From positions 1,240,001 through 1,304,000 of the forward strand of contig NZ_VFMR01000001.1 of NCBI RefSeq assembly GCF_006715145.1: a DNA stretch of 64,000 nt, read 5' to 3'. The translations under genes and the position numbers were made by a program. Numbering within the stretch: position 1 is the stretch's first letter; the number at the start of each line of letters is the position of its first letter. The notes beneath the pieces are model-generated. The model was not told the DNA's origin, did no database searches, and saw nothing but the letters and a program-made list of their open reading frames with translations. Below are positions 54,272 through 63,022 of the stretch, piece after piece. Origin of the DNA: Microbacterium sp. SLBN-146. GTDB lineage: Bacteria; Actinomycetota; Actinomycetes; Actinomycetales; Microbacteriaceae.

Positions 54272-55311
54272 GCACGACCGTCACCGCGCCCCCCGCGAAG
54301 CCCGGGTCCAGCGCAGCTGCGCGAATCGTCCGCAGCGTCGCGACCGCCCGCGAGACGGGCATCGCCATCGCCCTCGTCCTCGTGGTCGTCGCGGCCACCG
54401 CGGCGAACCCCAACTTCCTGTTCTCCAACGACGGCTTCCGCGACCTCCTCCTGACGCCCTCGCTCCTGCTGCTCGTCGCAGTGGGCCAGGCCTTCGTGAT
54501 CATCACGCGCAACGTCGATCTGTCCGTCGGATCGATAGTGGGGCTCACGGCCTACCTGACGGGTCGGCTTTTCATCGACTTCGAAGGCGTTCCCGTCATC
54601 GTGGTCTTCCTCGGCGGCATCCTGCTGGGCGGGCTCCTCGGCGCCATCAACGGTCTGCTCGTTGCGTGGGCGAAGGTTCCGGCGCTCGTCATCACCCTCG
54701 GCACGCTCTATATCTACCGCGGCATCAACGTCGCCTGGACAGGCTCCGACCGGATCAACGCATCCGACCTGCCGCGCGACTTCCGCGGACTCGGGACGGA
54801 CCAGCTTCTCGGCATCCCGGTGCTGACCATCATCGCGGTCGTCGTCCTCATCGCCGCCGCCTGGTACCTCCGGAACATCCGCGGGGGGCGCGAGTTCTAC
54901 GCGATCGGCTCCGATCCCGCGGCGGCCCACCTCTACGGCCTCAAGGTCAACCAGCGGATCATCACGGCGTTCATCCTTTCGGGTGCCCTGTCGGGACTTG
55001 CCGGCGTTCTGTACGCCGCGCGCTACGGGACTGTCAGCTCGGCCGCCGGCACCGGCTGGGAACTGCAGGCGATCGGAGCGGCCGTGATCGGCGGCGTGGC
55101 GATCTCAGGCGGCGTCGGCACGGTGTGGGGTGCCGCGATCGGGGCGTTCCTCCTCCTGACGATCAACCGGGCTCTGCCGATCCTCGGCATCGATGACTTC
55201 TGGCAGCGGGCCGTGGTCGGCATCCTCATCCTCGGATCGATCGTTCTCGACCGTGTGCTCGCCGTCAGGCAACACAAGCGACTCATCGCACAAAGGGAGG
55301 TGGGTCGATGA
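54268..55311 (+). CDS. rhaP: CUT2 sugar ABC permease 1 (rhamnose-type)
   Basis: A 347-residue RbsC-like permease with about eight to ten membrane helices. The conserved cytoplasmic ATPase-contact region is [17 protein letters not shown], and [16 protein letters not shown] and [19 protein letters not shown] are typical CUT2 blocks. Translation is coupled to the ATPase gene (4-bp overlap) and to the second permease. The two permeases probably form a heterodimer. Confidence 0.88.
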   Translation: MSTTVTAPPAKPGSSAAARIVRSVATARETGIAIALVLVVVAATAANPNFLFSNDGFRDLLLTPSLLLLVAVGQAFVIITRNVDLSVGSIVGLTAYLTGRLFIDFEGVPVIVVFLGGILLGGLLGAINGLLVAWAKVPALVITLGTLYIYRGINVAWTGSDRINASDLPRDFRGLGTDQLLGIPVLTIIAVVVLIAAAWYLRNIRGGREFYAIGSDPAAAHLYGLKVNQRIITAFILSGALSGLAGVLYAARYGTVSSAAGTGWELQAIGAAVIGGVAISGGVGTVWGAAIGAFLLLTINRALPILGIDDFWQRAVVGILILGSIVLDRVLAVRQHKRLIAQREVGR

Positions 55312-56387
55312 CCGCCATCGCAACCGAGACCGTACCGGTCCGGCTCTATCAGGCACACAGTCGCCCGCTGTGGAGGCGCATCCTCATCACGCGCGAATCG
55401 GCGATCATCGCCCTCCTCGCGATCGTGATCGTCGTGGCGCTCATCGCGGTGCCCAACTTCGACAGCCCGCTGACTGTCACGTATCTGCTCCGAGACATCG
55501 CGCCGATCCTTCTGATCGCTCTGCCGATGACGCTCATCATCATCACGGAGGAGATCGACCTGTCGGTCGCTTCGATCGTGGGTCTGTCGTCGGTCATCAC
55601 GGGGATCCTGACGCAGGCGGGACTGCCGTTCCCCCTCGCCGCCCTCCTGGCGATCCTGGTCGGCACCGTCGCGGGAGCGTTCAACGGCTTCCTCGTCACC
55701 GTCGTCGGGCTTCCGTCGCTCGCCGTGACGATCGGCACCTTGGCCCTTTTCCGCGGCATCGCGGTGGGCCTCCTCGGAACGACCGCGATCACGGACTTCC
55801 CGGAGGAGTGGACGGACCTCGCGAAAGCGAACATCCCGGGCACTCCGATTCCGATGATCATCGTGCCGTTCGTCGTGCTCGCGATCGTCTTCGCGATCCT
55901 GCTGCACTTCACGCCGTTCGGGCGGTCGCTCTACGCGATCGGCCTGAACAAAGAGGCGGCGCACTTCTCCGGCATCGACGTCGGACGCACGAAGTTCGTG
56001 ATGTTCGTGATGTCGGGCGCCGTGTCGGGCTTCGCCGGCGTCTACTTCACGCTGCTCTACTCGAACGCGCGCGGCGACAACGCCATGGGCATGGAGCTGC
56101 AGGTCATCGCCGCGGTGCTGCTCGGCGGCGTGTCCATCTTCGGCGGACGAGGTGCCCTGCACGGCGTCATCGCCGGTGTCCTGCTCATCGGAACCCTCGG
56201 GAGCGCTCTGCGCCTCGCGGGAGTCACGAGCGACATCATCAACGTCATCACCGGCGTGCTCTTGATCCTGTCGGTGGTGTCCGCAAGCCTCCTCGCCTGG
56301 CTGCACACGAGGCAGACCGCAGCGATCGGGAAGCGAAGAGGCAAGCGCGTCGCCGAACGGGCGGCAGCCGGGAACCCGACCCGTTAG
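55308..56387 (+). CDS. rhaQ: CUT2 sugar ABC permease 2 (rhamnose-type)
   Basis: A 359-residue permease paralogous to the preceding one, with EEIDLSVASIVGLSSV, SLYAIGLNKEAAHFSGI as the ATPase-contact loop and LLGGVSIFGGRGALHGV. The C-terminus carries an extra basic tail (GKRRGKRVAERAAA). It overlaps the first permease gene by 4 bp and is followed by a 46-bp gap to the binding-protein gene, which has its own strong ribosome site, allowing higher expression of that protein. Confidence 0.88.
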   Translation: MTAIATETVPVRLYQAHSRPLWRRILITRESAIIALLAIVIVVALIAVPNFDSPLTVTYLLRDIAPILLIALPMTLIIITEEIDLSVASIVGLSSVITGILTQAGLPFPLAALLAILVGTVAGAFNGFLVTVVGLPSLAVTIGTLALFRGIAVGLLGTTAITDFPEEWTDLAKANIPGTPIPMIIVPFVVLAIVFAILLHFTPFGRSLYAIGLNKEAAHFSGIDVGRTKFVMFVMSGAVSGFAGVYFTLLYSNARGDNAMGMELQVIAAVLLGGVSIFGGRGALHGVIAGVLLIGTLGSALRLAGVTSDIINVITGVLLILSVVSASLLAWLHTRQTAAIGKRRGKRVAERAAAGNPTR

Positions 56388-56433
56388 CACTACCCACAAC
56401 CCTGCGAGGCTCCTCGCACCAAGGAAGGAAACA

Positions 56434-57486
56434 ATGATGTTCGGAATGAAGCGCACGCGGCGCGCAGGTGTCGCGACCGCTCTGGCCCTGGGTGTTGCCC
56501 TCGTCGCAGCCGGCTGCGCCGGTGGTGGCAGCGGCAGCCCGTCGGATGGCGGCGACGGTGGAGACGCCGGCGGCGATGTCTCGATCGTGATGCTGCCGAA
56601 GAACCTCGGTAACCCGTACTTCGACACCTCGACCGGTGGTGCGGAGGAAGCCGTCGCCGAGATCGGTGGCACGTTCGAAGAGGTCGGTCCGTCGGAGGCG
56701 TCGCCGACGTCGCAGGTGCAGTACATCCAGACCGCTGCTCAGCAGGGCGCGGGTGGACTCATCGTCTCGGCCAACGACCCGTCGGCGATCTGCGACGCGC
56801 TGGATGAAGCACGCAGCGCGGGCGTGAAGGTCGTCACGTTCGACTCGGACACGAACCCCGAGTGCCGTGACCTCTTCATCAACCAGGCGACGAGCGAGGG
56901 CATCGCGAAGATCCAGGTCGACCTGATCGCCGAGCAGATCGGTGGCGCGGGGCAGATCGCGATCCTCTCGGCGTCGGCGAATGCGACGAACCAGAACGCG
57001 TGGATCGAGCTGATGGAAGAGGAGCTCGCTGCATCGCACCCCGACATCGAGCTCGTCGAGGTCGCGTACGGCGACGACGACGACCAGACCTCGTTCGACA
57101 AGACCGCCGCGCTCCTGCAGACGTACCCCGAGCTGAAGGGCATCGTTTCGCCCACGACGGTCGGTATTGCTGCGGCAGCACGCTACCTGTCGACGTCGGA
57201 GTACAAGGGCACGGTCGCGCTGACCGGTCTCGGCACCCCGAACCAGATGCGTGAGTACGTCGAAGACGGTACCGTGACCGCGTTCGCGCTGTGGAACCCG
57301 GCAGACCTCGGCTACCTCGCCGCGTTCGCGACCGCCGCGCTGATCAATGGTGACATCACCGGCGCCGAGGGCGACACGTTCGAGGCAGGCAAGCTCGGCT
57401 CGTACGAGGTCGGCGCCGACGGCACCGTCCTCCTCGGAGACCCCTACGTCTTCGACGCGGAGAACATCGGAGACTTCGACTTCTAA
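56434..57486 (+). CDS. rhaS: Rhamnose-type ABC transporter substrate-binding lipoprotein
   Basis: A 350-residue lipoprotein with lipobox AAGC at Cys28 and a Gly/Ser/Asp-rich linker. The mature part is a periplasmic-binding-protein type 1 fold starting VSIVMLPKNLGNPYFDTS, the characteristic opening of RhaS-type binding proteins. AAGGAAGG precedes the ATG. It closes the operon and is followed by a strong terminator. Ligand is predicted as L-rhamnose from family resemblance; other 6-deoxy or pentose sugars cannot be excluded. Confidence 0.87.
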   Translation: MMFGMKRTRRAGVATALALGVALVAAGCAGGGSGSPSDGGDGGDAGGDVSIVMLPKNLGNPYFDTSTGGAEEAVAEIGGTFEEVGPSEASPTSQVQYIQTAAQQGAGGLIVSANDPSAICDALDEARSAGVKVVTFDSDTNPECRDLFINQATSEGIAKIQVDLIAEQIGGAGQIAILSASANATNQNAWIELMEEELAASHPDIELVEVAYGDDDDQTSFDKTAALLQTYPELKGIVSPTTVGIAAAARYLSTSEYKGTVALTGLGTPNQMREYVEDGTVTAFALWNPADLGYLAAFATAALINGDITGAEGDTFEAGKLGSYEVGADGTVLLGDPYVFDAENIGDFDF

Positions 57487-57499
57487 GTCGGAGACTTCA

Positions 57500-57537
57500 C
57501 GAGAGCCCCGATCGCACGGCTGCGGTCGGGGCTCTCG
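57500..57537 (+). terminator. Terminator of the rhamnose-type operon
   Basis: CGAGAGCCCCGATCGCA pairs with TGCGGTCGGGGCTCTCG with one mismatch and a small loop, followed by TTTCGT. Confidence 0.85.
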
Positions 57538-57568
57538 TTTCGTCTGCTGCGGGGCGTGCGCGCCTCGC

Positions 57569-58483
57569 CTACTTGATCGAGCCTCGTGTGACGCCCGAGA
57601 TCACCCATCGCTGCGAGAAGATGTAGACGATGAGCAGGGGTGCCATCGCCATCAGGTACGACGCGAAGGCGACCGTGTAGTCGGTGTTGAACTGCCCCTG
57701 GAAGACGTACTGGGCGAGTGGCAGAGTCCGTGCCGACGGTTCCGTCAGGACGACGAGCGGCATGATGAAGTCGTTCCACGCCCACACGCACGTGAGGATG
57801 CCGACGGTCGCGTTCATCGGCATGAGGAGCGGGAATATCACCGAGCGGAACACACGCCATGTCGACGCTCCGTCGATACGGGCCGCCTCTTCGAGTTCGA
57901 TGGGGATCGATCGGATGTAGGCGGTGTAGATGAAGATGTTCAGCGACAGGCCGTAGATCGTGTAGAGCAGGATCATGCCGACCTGGTTGTCCAGCCCGAG
58001 GATCGAGGTCTGCTTCACCAGCGGCAGCATGATGATCGGGAACGGAATGAACAGCGCTGCGAGCAGATAGAAGAAGACGCCCTTGAAGAACGGCCGGTGG
58101 ATGTTGCGGGCCAGAGCGTAGGCGACGACCGAGCTCGTCAGCAGCGTGAACACGACCGAGCCCACGGTGATGAACGCCGTGTTCGCCAGGGCCTGTGGGA
58201 AGTCGGTCCGCGTCCACGCTTCTGCGAAGTTCTCCCAGCGGATCGGGTTGGGCAGCTCGAAGCCGGTCCCGGCGGTCAGTTGGTCGGGCGTCTTGAGGGC
58301 GACCACGACGGCGAGATAGAGCGGGATCAGCACGGTCAGCGAGCAGACGGCGATGAGCGCTGTCGCCCACCAGTTGGTCTTGCGGGTGTCGTCGTCACCC
58401 TCCTTGCGGCGACGGCGGCGTCGCACTGCGGTGGCAGCGAGCTCGTTCTCGAGCTGGGGGGCGGTGTTGGTCATGCTGGTCAT
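57569..58483 (-). CDS. CUT1 sugar ABC permease (MalG-type)
   Basis: A 304-residue permease. After a basic, disordered start (RRRRRRKEGDDD) it has six membrane helices. The EAA loop is ELEEAARIDGASTWRVF, which docks the ATPase. It starts inside the stop of the MalF-type gene (TGATG) and is the last gene of the alpha-galactoside operon, ending in the convergent terminator region. Confidence 0.92.
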   Translation of the reverse strand: MTSMTNTAPQLENELAATAVRRRRRRKEGDDDTRKTNWWATALIAVCSLTVLIPLYLAVVVALKTPDQLTAGTGFELPNPIRWENFAEAWTRTDFPQALANTAFITVGSVVFTLLTSSVVAYALARNIHRPFFKGVFFYLLAALFIPFPIIMLPLVKQTSILGLDNQVGMILLYTIYGLSLNIFIYTAYIRSIPIELEEAARIDGASTWRVFRSVIFPLLMPMNATVGILTCVWAWNDFIMPLVVLTEPSARTLPLAQYVFQGQFNTDYTVAFASYLMAMAPLLIVYIFSQRWVISGVTRGSIK

Positions 58484-59418
58484 CAGAAGTCGGCCTCTCT
58501 GCGCTGAAGGACCCGGAACTGGAAGAGGGAGACGATCGTGATCACGATGAAGAAGATCACGGCGTTGGCTGTCTGGTAGGCGAACTCGCCACCCGAGAAT
58601 CCGCCGCGGAAGATGAGCAGTGTCACCGACTCGGTGGAGGTCCCCGGACCTCCGTTGGTGAGCGCGACGATCGGATCGAACACCTGCAGGAACCCTTTGA
58701 GGCTCAGCACGACGTTGATCGTGAAGAACGCCCCGATGAGCGGGAAGGTGATCGAGCGGAATGTGCGCCACGGGCTTGCGCCGTCCAGTGACGATGCCTC
58801 GTACAGCTCCGCGGGAATCGTCTGCAGTCCGGAGAGGTAGATGATGATCGCGAACGCGCACGACTGCCACACGGCGAGTGCGACGATCGCCGTCCATGCC
58901 CACGTCTCGTTGGTGAGGATGTTGTCGGCGAACAACGGCACGCCGGCGAGGATCTTCGGCAGCGAGTTCGAGAAGAAGAACTGGAACACGTACCCGATGA
59001 CGAGGATCGCCAGGATGTAGGGCACGAAGTAGACACCGCGCCAGAAGTTGCGGGCCTTGATCTTCGCGTTGAGGCCCATGGCGATCGCGAGTGAGAAGGC
59101 GTTCGTCAGGATCGTCGCGACGATCGCGAAGAGGAAGGAGAACCCGTACGCCTGCAGGACGCGGTCGTCGCGGAACAGGTTGACGTAGTTCGACAGTCCG
59201 ACGAAGTTCCACGCGCCGTAGCCCGCGTAGTTCGTGAAGCTGAAGAAGACGCCGACGATGACAGGCACGGTGTGGAATGCGGCGAAGGCGATGACGGCGG
59301 GCCAGACCATCCAGTAGTAGGCGGACGGCGCCCTTTTGGCTTCCGTGCGAATCCGCGGCGCCCGTTGGGGGACGGCCTTGCTCGGGGTGCTGCTTCGCAC
59401 CGCCTGCGTGATGGTCAT
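58483..59418 (-). CDS. CUT1 sugar ABC permease (MalF-type)
   Basis: A 311-residue permease with six main membrane helices after a 45-residue polar start. The EAA loop is ELYEASSLDGASPWRTF and the partner-conserved LTNGGPGTSTESVTLL is present. AGGAGAAG precedes the ATG, which overlaps the stop of the binding-protein gene by 4 bp. It pairs with the MalG-type permease. Confidence 0.92.
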   Translation of the reverse strand: MTITQAVRSSTPSKAVPQRAPRIRTEAKRAPSAYYWMVWPAVIAFAAFHTVPVIVGVFFSFTNYAGYGAWNFVGLSNYVNLFRDDRVLQAYGFSFLFAIVATILTNAFSLAIAMGLNAKIKARNFWRGVYFVPYILAILVIGYVFQFFFSNSLPKILAGVPLFADNILTNETWAWTAIVALAVWQSCAFAIIIYLSGLQTIPAELYEASSLDGASPWRTFRSITFPLIGAFFTINVVLSLKGFLQVFDPIVALTNGGPGTSTESVTLLIFRGGFSGGEFAYQTANAVIFFIVITIVSLFQFRVLQRREADF

Positions 59419-60713
59419 CGCTCTTCTCCTGTCGTAACCGGGATGGTGCGGGCGGCGACCTTGCGCCACTCGTTGTCGAGTGCCGCGAGGGCGGACTGCG
59501 TGTCGCCGTTGAAGAGGAACTCCTGGACGGTGGGAGTGAGGGGGATGCTGGGCGGCACCTGGTGGTCGATGAAGCCCGTGATGCGGCCCTCGTCGAAGTA
59601 CGGCTTCACCGACTGCAGCGCGGGATCGTCGCTGAGCTCAGCGCCTTTGACGGAGGGCACCATGTTCTGGGACGCCGCGAACTTCTCGATGACATCCGGG
59701 CTGAAGGCGTAGTCGATGAAGCGCATGGCGGCCTCTTCCTTGGGGTTGTCTTTGCCCATCGTGAAGACGACGTCGACACCCGACACCAGCAGGCGATCGT
59801 CCGGATCGTCCGTCGTTGGGTACGGGAAGATCCCCATCTCGATATCGGGGTTGACCTGTGTGATGGGGTTGGTGGCCCAGATTCCCTGCAGGAGCATCGC
59901 CGCTTCGCCGTTCGCGAAGGCGGCGTTGCCGTCGTCGTACGTGCGGCCCCGGTACCCGTCCTGCATGTAGGAGAACAGTTCGTACTGCTGGTCCATCGCC
60001 TCGACGAAGTTCTTCTCGAACGACACCTCAGAGTCGGGGCCGACGTTCTCGCCCTCTTCGCGCATCTTGTCGAAGAAGTCGTCTTGCGCCGGGTACGCGC
60101 CGAGCGCGTTCCACGACGGCATCGCTGTCCAGGAGTCGGCCAGCGTTCCATAGAACGGGGTGATCCCGGCGTCGACGAGGGCGTCGCAGACGGCGATGAA
60201 CTCGTCCCACGTCTCGGGGACTTCCAGGCCCTGCTCTTCGAACATCGCGGTGTTGTAGATGACGCCGTTGGCGTTGTTGACATAGCCGAGGCCGTTGACC
60301 TCATCGCCGTAGGTGCCGAGGTCGGCGAGGATGTCCTGAACCGCCGGATTTATGGTCTCCAGCACGGGATCGTCGCTGAAGTCGCGGAACACGCCGGCTT
60401 CGGCGAGGCGGCCGAAGTTGCCGTTGGCGTTCAGGGTGATGATGTCGGGCACGCGGTCCTTCACCAGGAGCGTGCGGATGAGGGTGTCGGCATCGGCGAC
60501 TTGGTTCTGCACGATCCGGATGTCGGGGTTGTCGGCTTCGAAGTCGGCGATCATCTGATCGAAGTCTTCGAGCGCCTCACCCTTGAACTGGAAGAAGTTC
60601 AAGGTGGTGATGCCATTGCCGGAATCCGACGCGCACCCGCCCAGTGCGACGGTCACCCCCGCGACGGCGAGTACCGCCGAGATCCGTCTGATCGATTCTG
60701 CTCGTTTCGACAT
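59415..60713 (-). CDS. CUT1 extracellular sugar-binding lipoprotein
   Basis: A 432-residue solute-binding protein, family 1. Lipobox LGGC at Cys27; the mature protein begins ITTLNFFQFKGEALEDFDQM and has the family's FEADNPDIRI and GxVYNTAMFEEQGLEVPETWDEF-type blocks (here GVIYNTAMF). AAGGAGG precedes the ATG. The gene lies directly after the alpha-galactosidase gene (32-bp gap), so the ligand is probably an alpha-galactoside such as melibiose, raffinose or stachyose. Confidence 0.92.
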   Translation of the reverse strand: MSKRAESIRRISAVLAVAGVTVALGGCASDSGNGITTLNFFQFKGEALEDFDQMIADFEADNPDIRIVQNQVADADTLIRTLLVKDRVPDIITLNANGNFGRLAEAGVFRDFSDDPVLETINPAVQDILADLGTYGDEVNGLGYVNNANGVIYNTAMFEEQGLEVPETWDEFIAVCDALVDAGITPFYGTLADSWTAMPSWNALGAYPAQDDFFDKMREEGENVGPDSEVSFEKNFVEAMDQQYELFSYMQDGYRGRTYDDGNAAFANGEAAMLLQGIWATNPITQVNPDIEMGIFPYPTTDDPDDRLLVSGVDVVFTMGKDNPKEEAAMRFIDYAFSPDVIEKFAASQNMVPSVKGAELSDDPALQSVKPYFDEGRITGFIDHQVPPSIPLTPTVQEFLFNGDTQSALAALDNEWRKVAARTIPVTTGEER

Positions 60714-60745
60714 GTGCGCCTCCTTGCGCTGGTGGTGCGGGTTGT

Positions 60746-62908
60746 TCAGACCGCCGTCAACTCCACGACGGCGGCATGCTGGGGGTCCTGAACGGGGGGA
60801 CGCAGCCCGACGACGGCGAGCTCGCGACCGGTGAGTACCGTCCGGTGCTGTGCCCATTCGAGGGCGGACTGCCCGGCCTCACGGCCGGAGCTCAGGAGCG
60901 ACACGAGATAGCTGCGATCGAGATCGAGTCCCGGCAGCCGCACCCGCCCGGCGGGGTACGCGGCGGATGTCGAGATCTGCGTGATCGTGAACACGGCGGA
61001 AGCCGAGTCTGCCGAGACAACGCCGCGAACATCGATCGCGGCGTCCGAGACATCGCCGTGGACGACACGCCCGTTCGCGATGAGCGGTCGCAAGCGCTTG
61101 CTGAGCGCCACCCATCCGGCCACCTCGTCCCGCGATGCGTCGTCGATCGCGGTGAGGTCCCACTCGATGCCGAAGTGGCCGAAGAGCGCCACGGCGCCGC
61201 TGAGATCGAGGTCCACCGTGCGGCCGGACGAGTGCACCGTGGGGGTCGTGAGATGCATGCCCATCATTTCGGGCGGCACCACGATCCCGGTGTATCGCTG
61301 GTTGGCGAGGCGCTCGAGCGGGTCGAGGCTGTCGCTCGTCCAGATCCGGTCGGTGCGGTCCAGGATGCCGAGGTCTACACGTGCGCCGCCGGAGGCGCAG
61401 CTCTCGATCTCCAGCCCTGCGTGTGAGGACTTCAGCTCGTCGAGAAGTCGGTACAGCGCGAGCGTCTGGGCACGGACACGTGCCGAGCCGGCCGGGCCGC
61501 TCGCGGCATCCACGAGATCGCGATTGTGATCCCACTTGAGGTAGGCGATCGGGTACTCGTCGAGCAGGGCGTGCAGCCGATCGGCGATGTACGAGTAGGC
61601 ATCCGGATGCGACAGGTCGAGAACCTGCTGCTGCCGGGCGGAAGGCGGGAGGCTCATGCGCCCCCGCAGAATCCAGTCGGGATGCGCCCGGGCGAGGTCG
61701 CTGTCGGGATTGATCATCTCCGGCTCGACCCAGAGGCCGAACTCCATGCCCAGCGCCGTGACAGTGTCGACGAGCGGATGGAGTCCGTCGGGCCACACAT
61801 CCGCATCGACGAACCAGTCGCCGAGTCCCGCAGTGTCATCGCGACGACCACGGAACCATCCGTCGTCGAGGACGAACCTCTCGACGCCGACTGCCGCGGC
61901 AGCATCCGCCAATGCCGTGAGCTTCTCGAGGCGATGATCGAAGTACACGGCCTCCCACGTGTTGAGGGTCACGGGACGAGCGCGACGGGGATGCTGCGGT
62001 CGGCGGCGCCACTCGTCGTGGAAGCGGTGCGAGAGCTCGGAGAGCCCGTCGCCCCACGATCCGATGACCCACGGCGTCGTGTACGACCCGCCGGGCTCGA
62101 GGATCAGCTCACCCGCGGTGAGGAGCTCTCCGCCGAGGAGGAACGACTCGCCCGTGTTCACGCGCTCGGCGAGGACGCGGTGATTGCCGCTCCACGCGAC
62201 GTGGATGCCGTGCACGATGCCGGTTTCGAAGCCGAAACCTTGGCGGCCGACCGCGAGCAGCAGGCTGGCGTCCGCGCCGGGTCGTCCGCGTCTGCTTTCT
62301 CGAAGATGGGTCCCGATCGTCAGCTCACGACGCTGCGGGTGCCGCTCCCGCAGGTGGTGGCCCGTCGTATCGAGCACTTCCGTGGAGTCCCATGGGGTGG
62401 GGAATGCCAGCCCGAGAGAGTTCACTGTGTACGCGGTGTCGCCGACATTGCGCAGCGTGGCCCGCTGGTGGAACAGGCCCGCCGCGCCGACGCGGAGTTC
62501 GAGCTGGAGGCGGAGCCCCACTTCGTCCTCGGAGAACGAGAGGAGTGCGTGGTCGTCATTGCTCTGAACACCCTCGAGCTCGAATCGCACACTGACGCCG
62601 TCGCCGCTGCGGTGCCCCTCGAGCCCAGGGGTGCCGAACCAGCCGTCCGCAGCTGTCGAGATCAGACCGAGGCGCGAAGTTCTGTCGAGGCCGCCTGAGA
62701 CGCGCTGCGGGCGAGCGGCCACGCACAGTGACGCGAGCGCGGCGGGTGAGGCCGGTGCCAGCTCTTCGCCCCAGTGGACGATCGCGGCGGCCGTCAGATC
62801 GATGGCGACACTCGTTCCGCCGCGCCGCAGGTGCAGCACGTCGGAAGTGAGGACGGTCTCTGGTTCGGGTAGGGGCTCCACGTCGACACCCCGATCGCTC
62901 AGATGCAT
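60746..62908 (-). CDS. Alpha-galactosidase, glycoside hydrolase family 36
   Basis: A 720-residue enzyme of the normal GH36 length, without a signal peptide, so it hydrolyses imported alpha-galactosides in the cytoplasm. Layout: N-terminal beta-sandwich (to about 290), catalytic TIM barrel, C-terminal beta domain. The nucleophile is Asp460 in YLKWDHNRD and the acid/base Asp526 in WTSDSLDPLER; FVLDDGWF and SCASGGARVDLG are also typical. No ribosome site is visible, and a promoter just upstream would give a transcript beginning at or next to the ATG. It heads an operon with the importer genes. Confidence 0.93.
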   Translation of the reverse strand: MHLSDRGVDVEPLPEPETVLTSDVLHLRRGGTSVAIDLTAAAIVHWGEELAPASPAALASLCVAARPQRVSGGLDRTSRLGLISTAADGWFGTPGLEGHRSGDGVSVRFELEGVQSNDDHALLSFSEDEVGLRLQLELRVGAAGLFHQRATLRNVGDTAYTVNSLGLAFPTPWDSTEVLDTTGHHLRERHPQRRELTIGTHLRESRRGRPGADASLLLAVGRQGFGFETGIVHGIHVAWSGNHRVLAERVNTGESFLLGGELLTAGELILEPGGSYTTPWVIGSWGDGLSELSHRFHDEWRRRPQHPRRARPVTLNTWEAVYFDHRLEKLTALADAAAAVGVERFVLDDGWFRGRRDDTAGLGDWFVDADVWPDGLHPLVDTVTALGMEFGLWVEPEMINPDSDLARAHPDWILRGRMSLPPSARQQQVLDLSHPDAYSYIADRLHALLDEYPIAYLKWDHNRDLVDAASGPAGSARVRAQTLALYRLLDELKSSHAGLEIESCASGGARVDLGILDRTDRIWTSDSLDPLERLANQRYTGIVVPPEMMGMHLTTPTVHSSGRTVDLDLSGAVALFGHFGIEWDLTAIDDASRDEVAGWVALSKRLRPLIANGRVVHGDVSDAAIDVRGVVSADSASAVFTITQISTSAAYPAGRVRLPGLDLDRSYLVSLLSSGREAGQSALEWAQHRTVLTGRELAVVGLRPPVQDPQHAAVVELTAV

Positions 62909-62952
62909 GAATTAGTTCTAGCACGGAAATAATTAAGACCGCAAGTAGTCTT
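62909..62952 (-). promoter_or_regulatory. Promoter of the alpha-galactosidase operon with overlapping palindrome
   Basis: On the minus strand TTGCGG and TAGAAC are spaced 18 bp, and the -10 ends six bases before the ATG. AAGAC-N8-GTCTT overlaps the -35 element and may be the site of the divergent ROK regulator. The island is unusually AT-rich. Confidence 0.5.
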
Positions 62953-63022
62953 CTGGCGACGATTCCGCCGGAGTGGATGAGGACTTCGTGCCAGAATGAA
63001 AGCAATACCTGCGGGGGTGCCG

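Noticed and set aside
57569..59212. One 547-residue protein spanning both CUT1 permeases
   Set aside because: The upstream part of that frame is the out-of-frame shadow of the MalF-type gene; each permease has its own start, EAA loop and stop.
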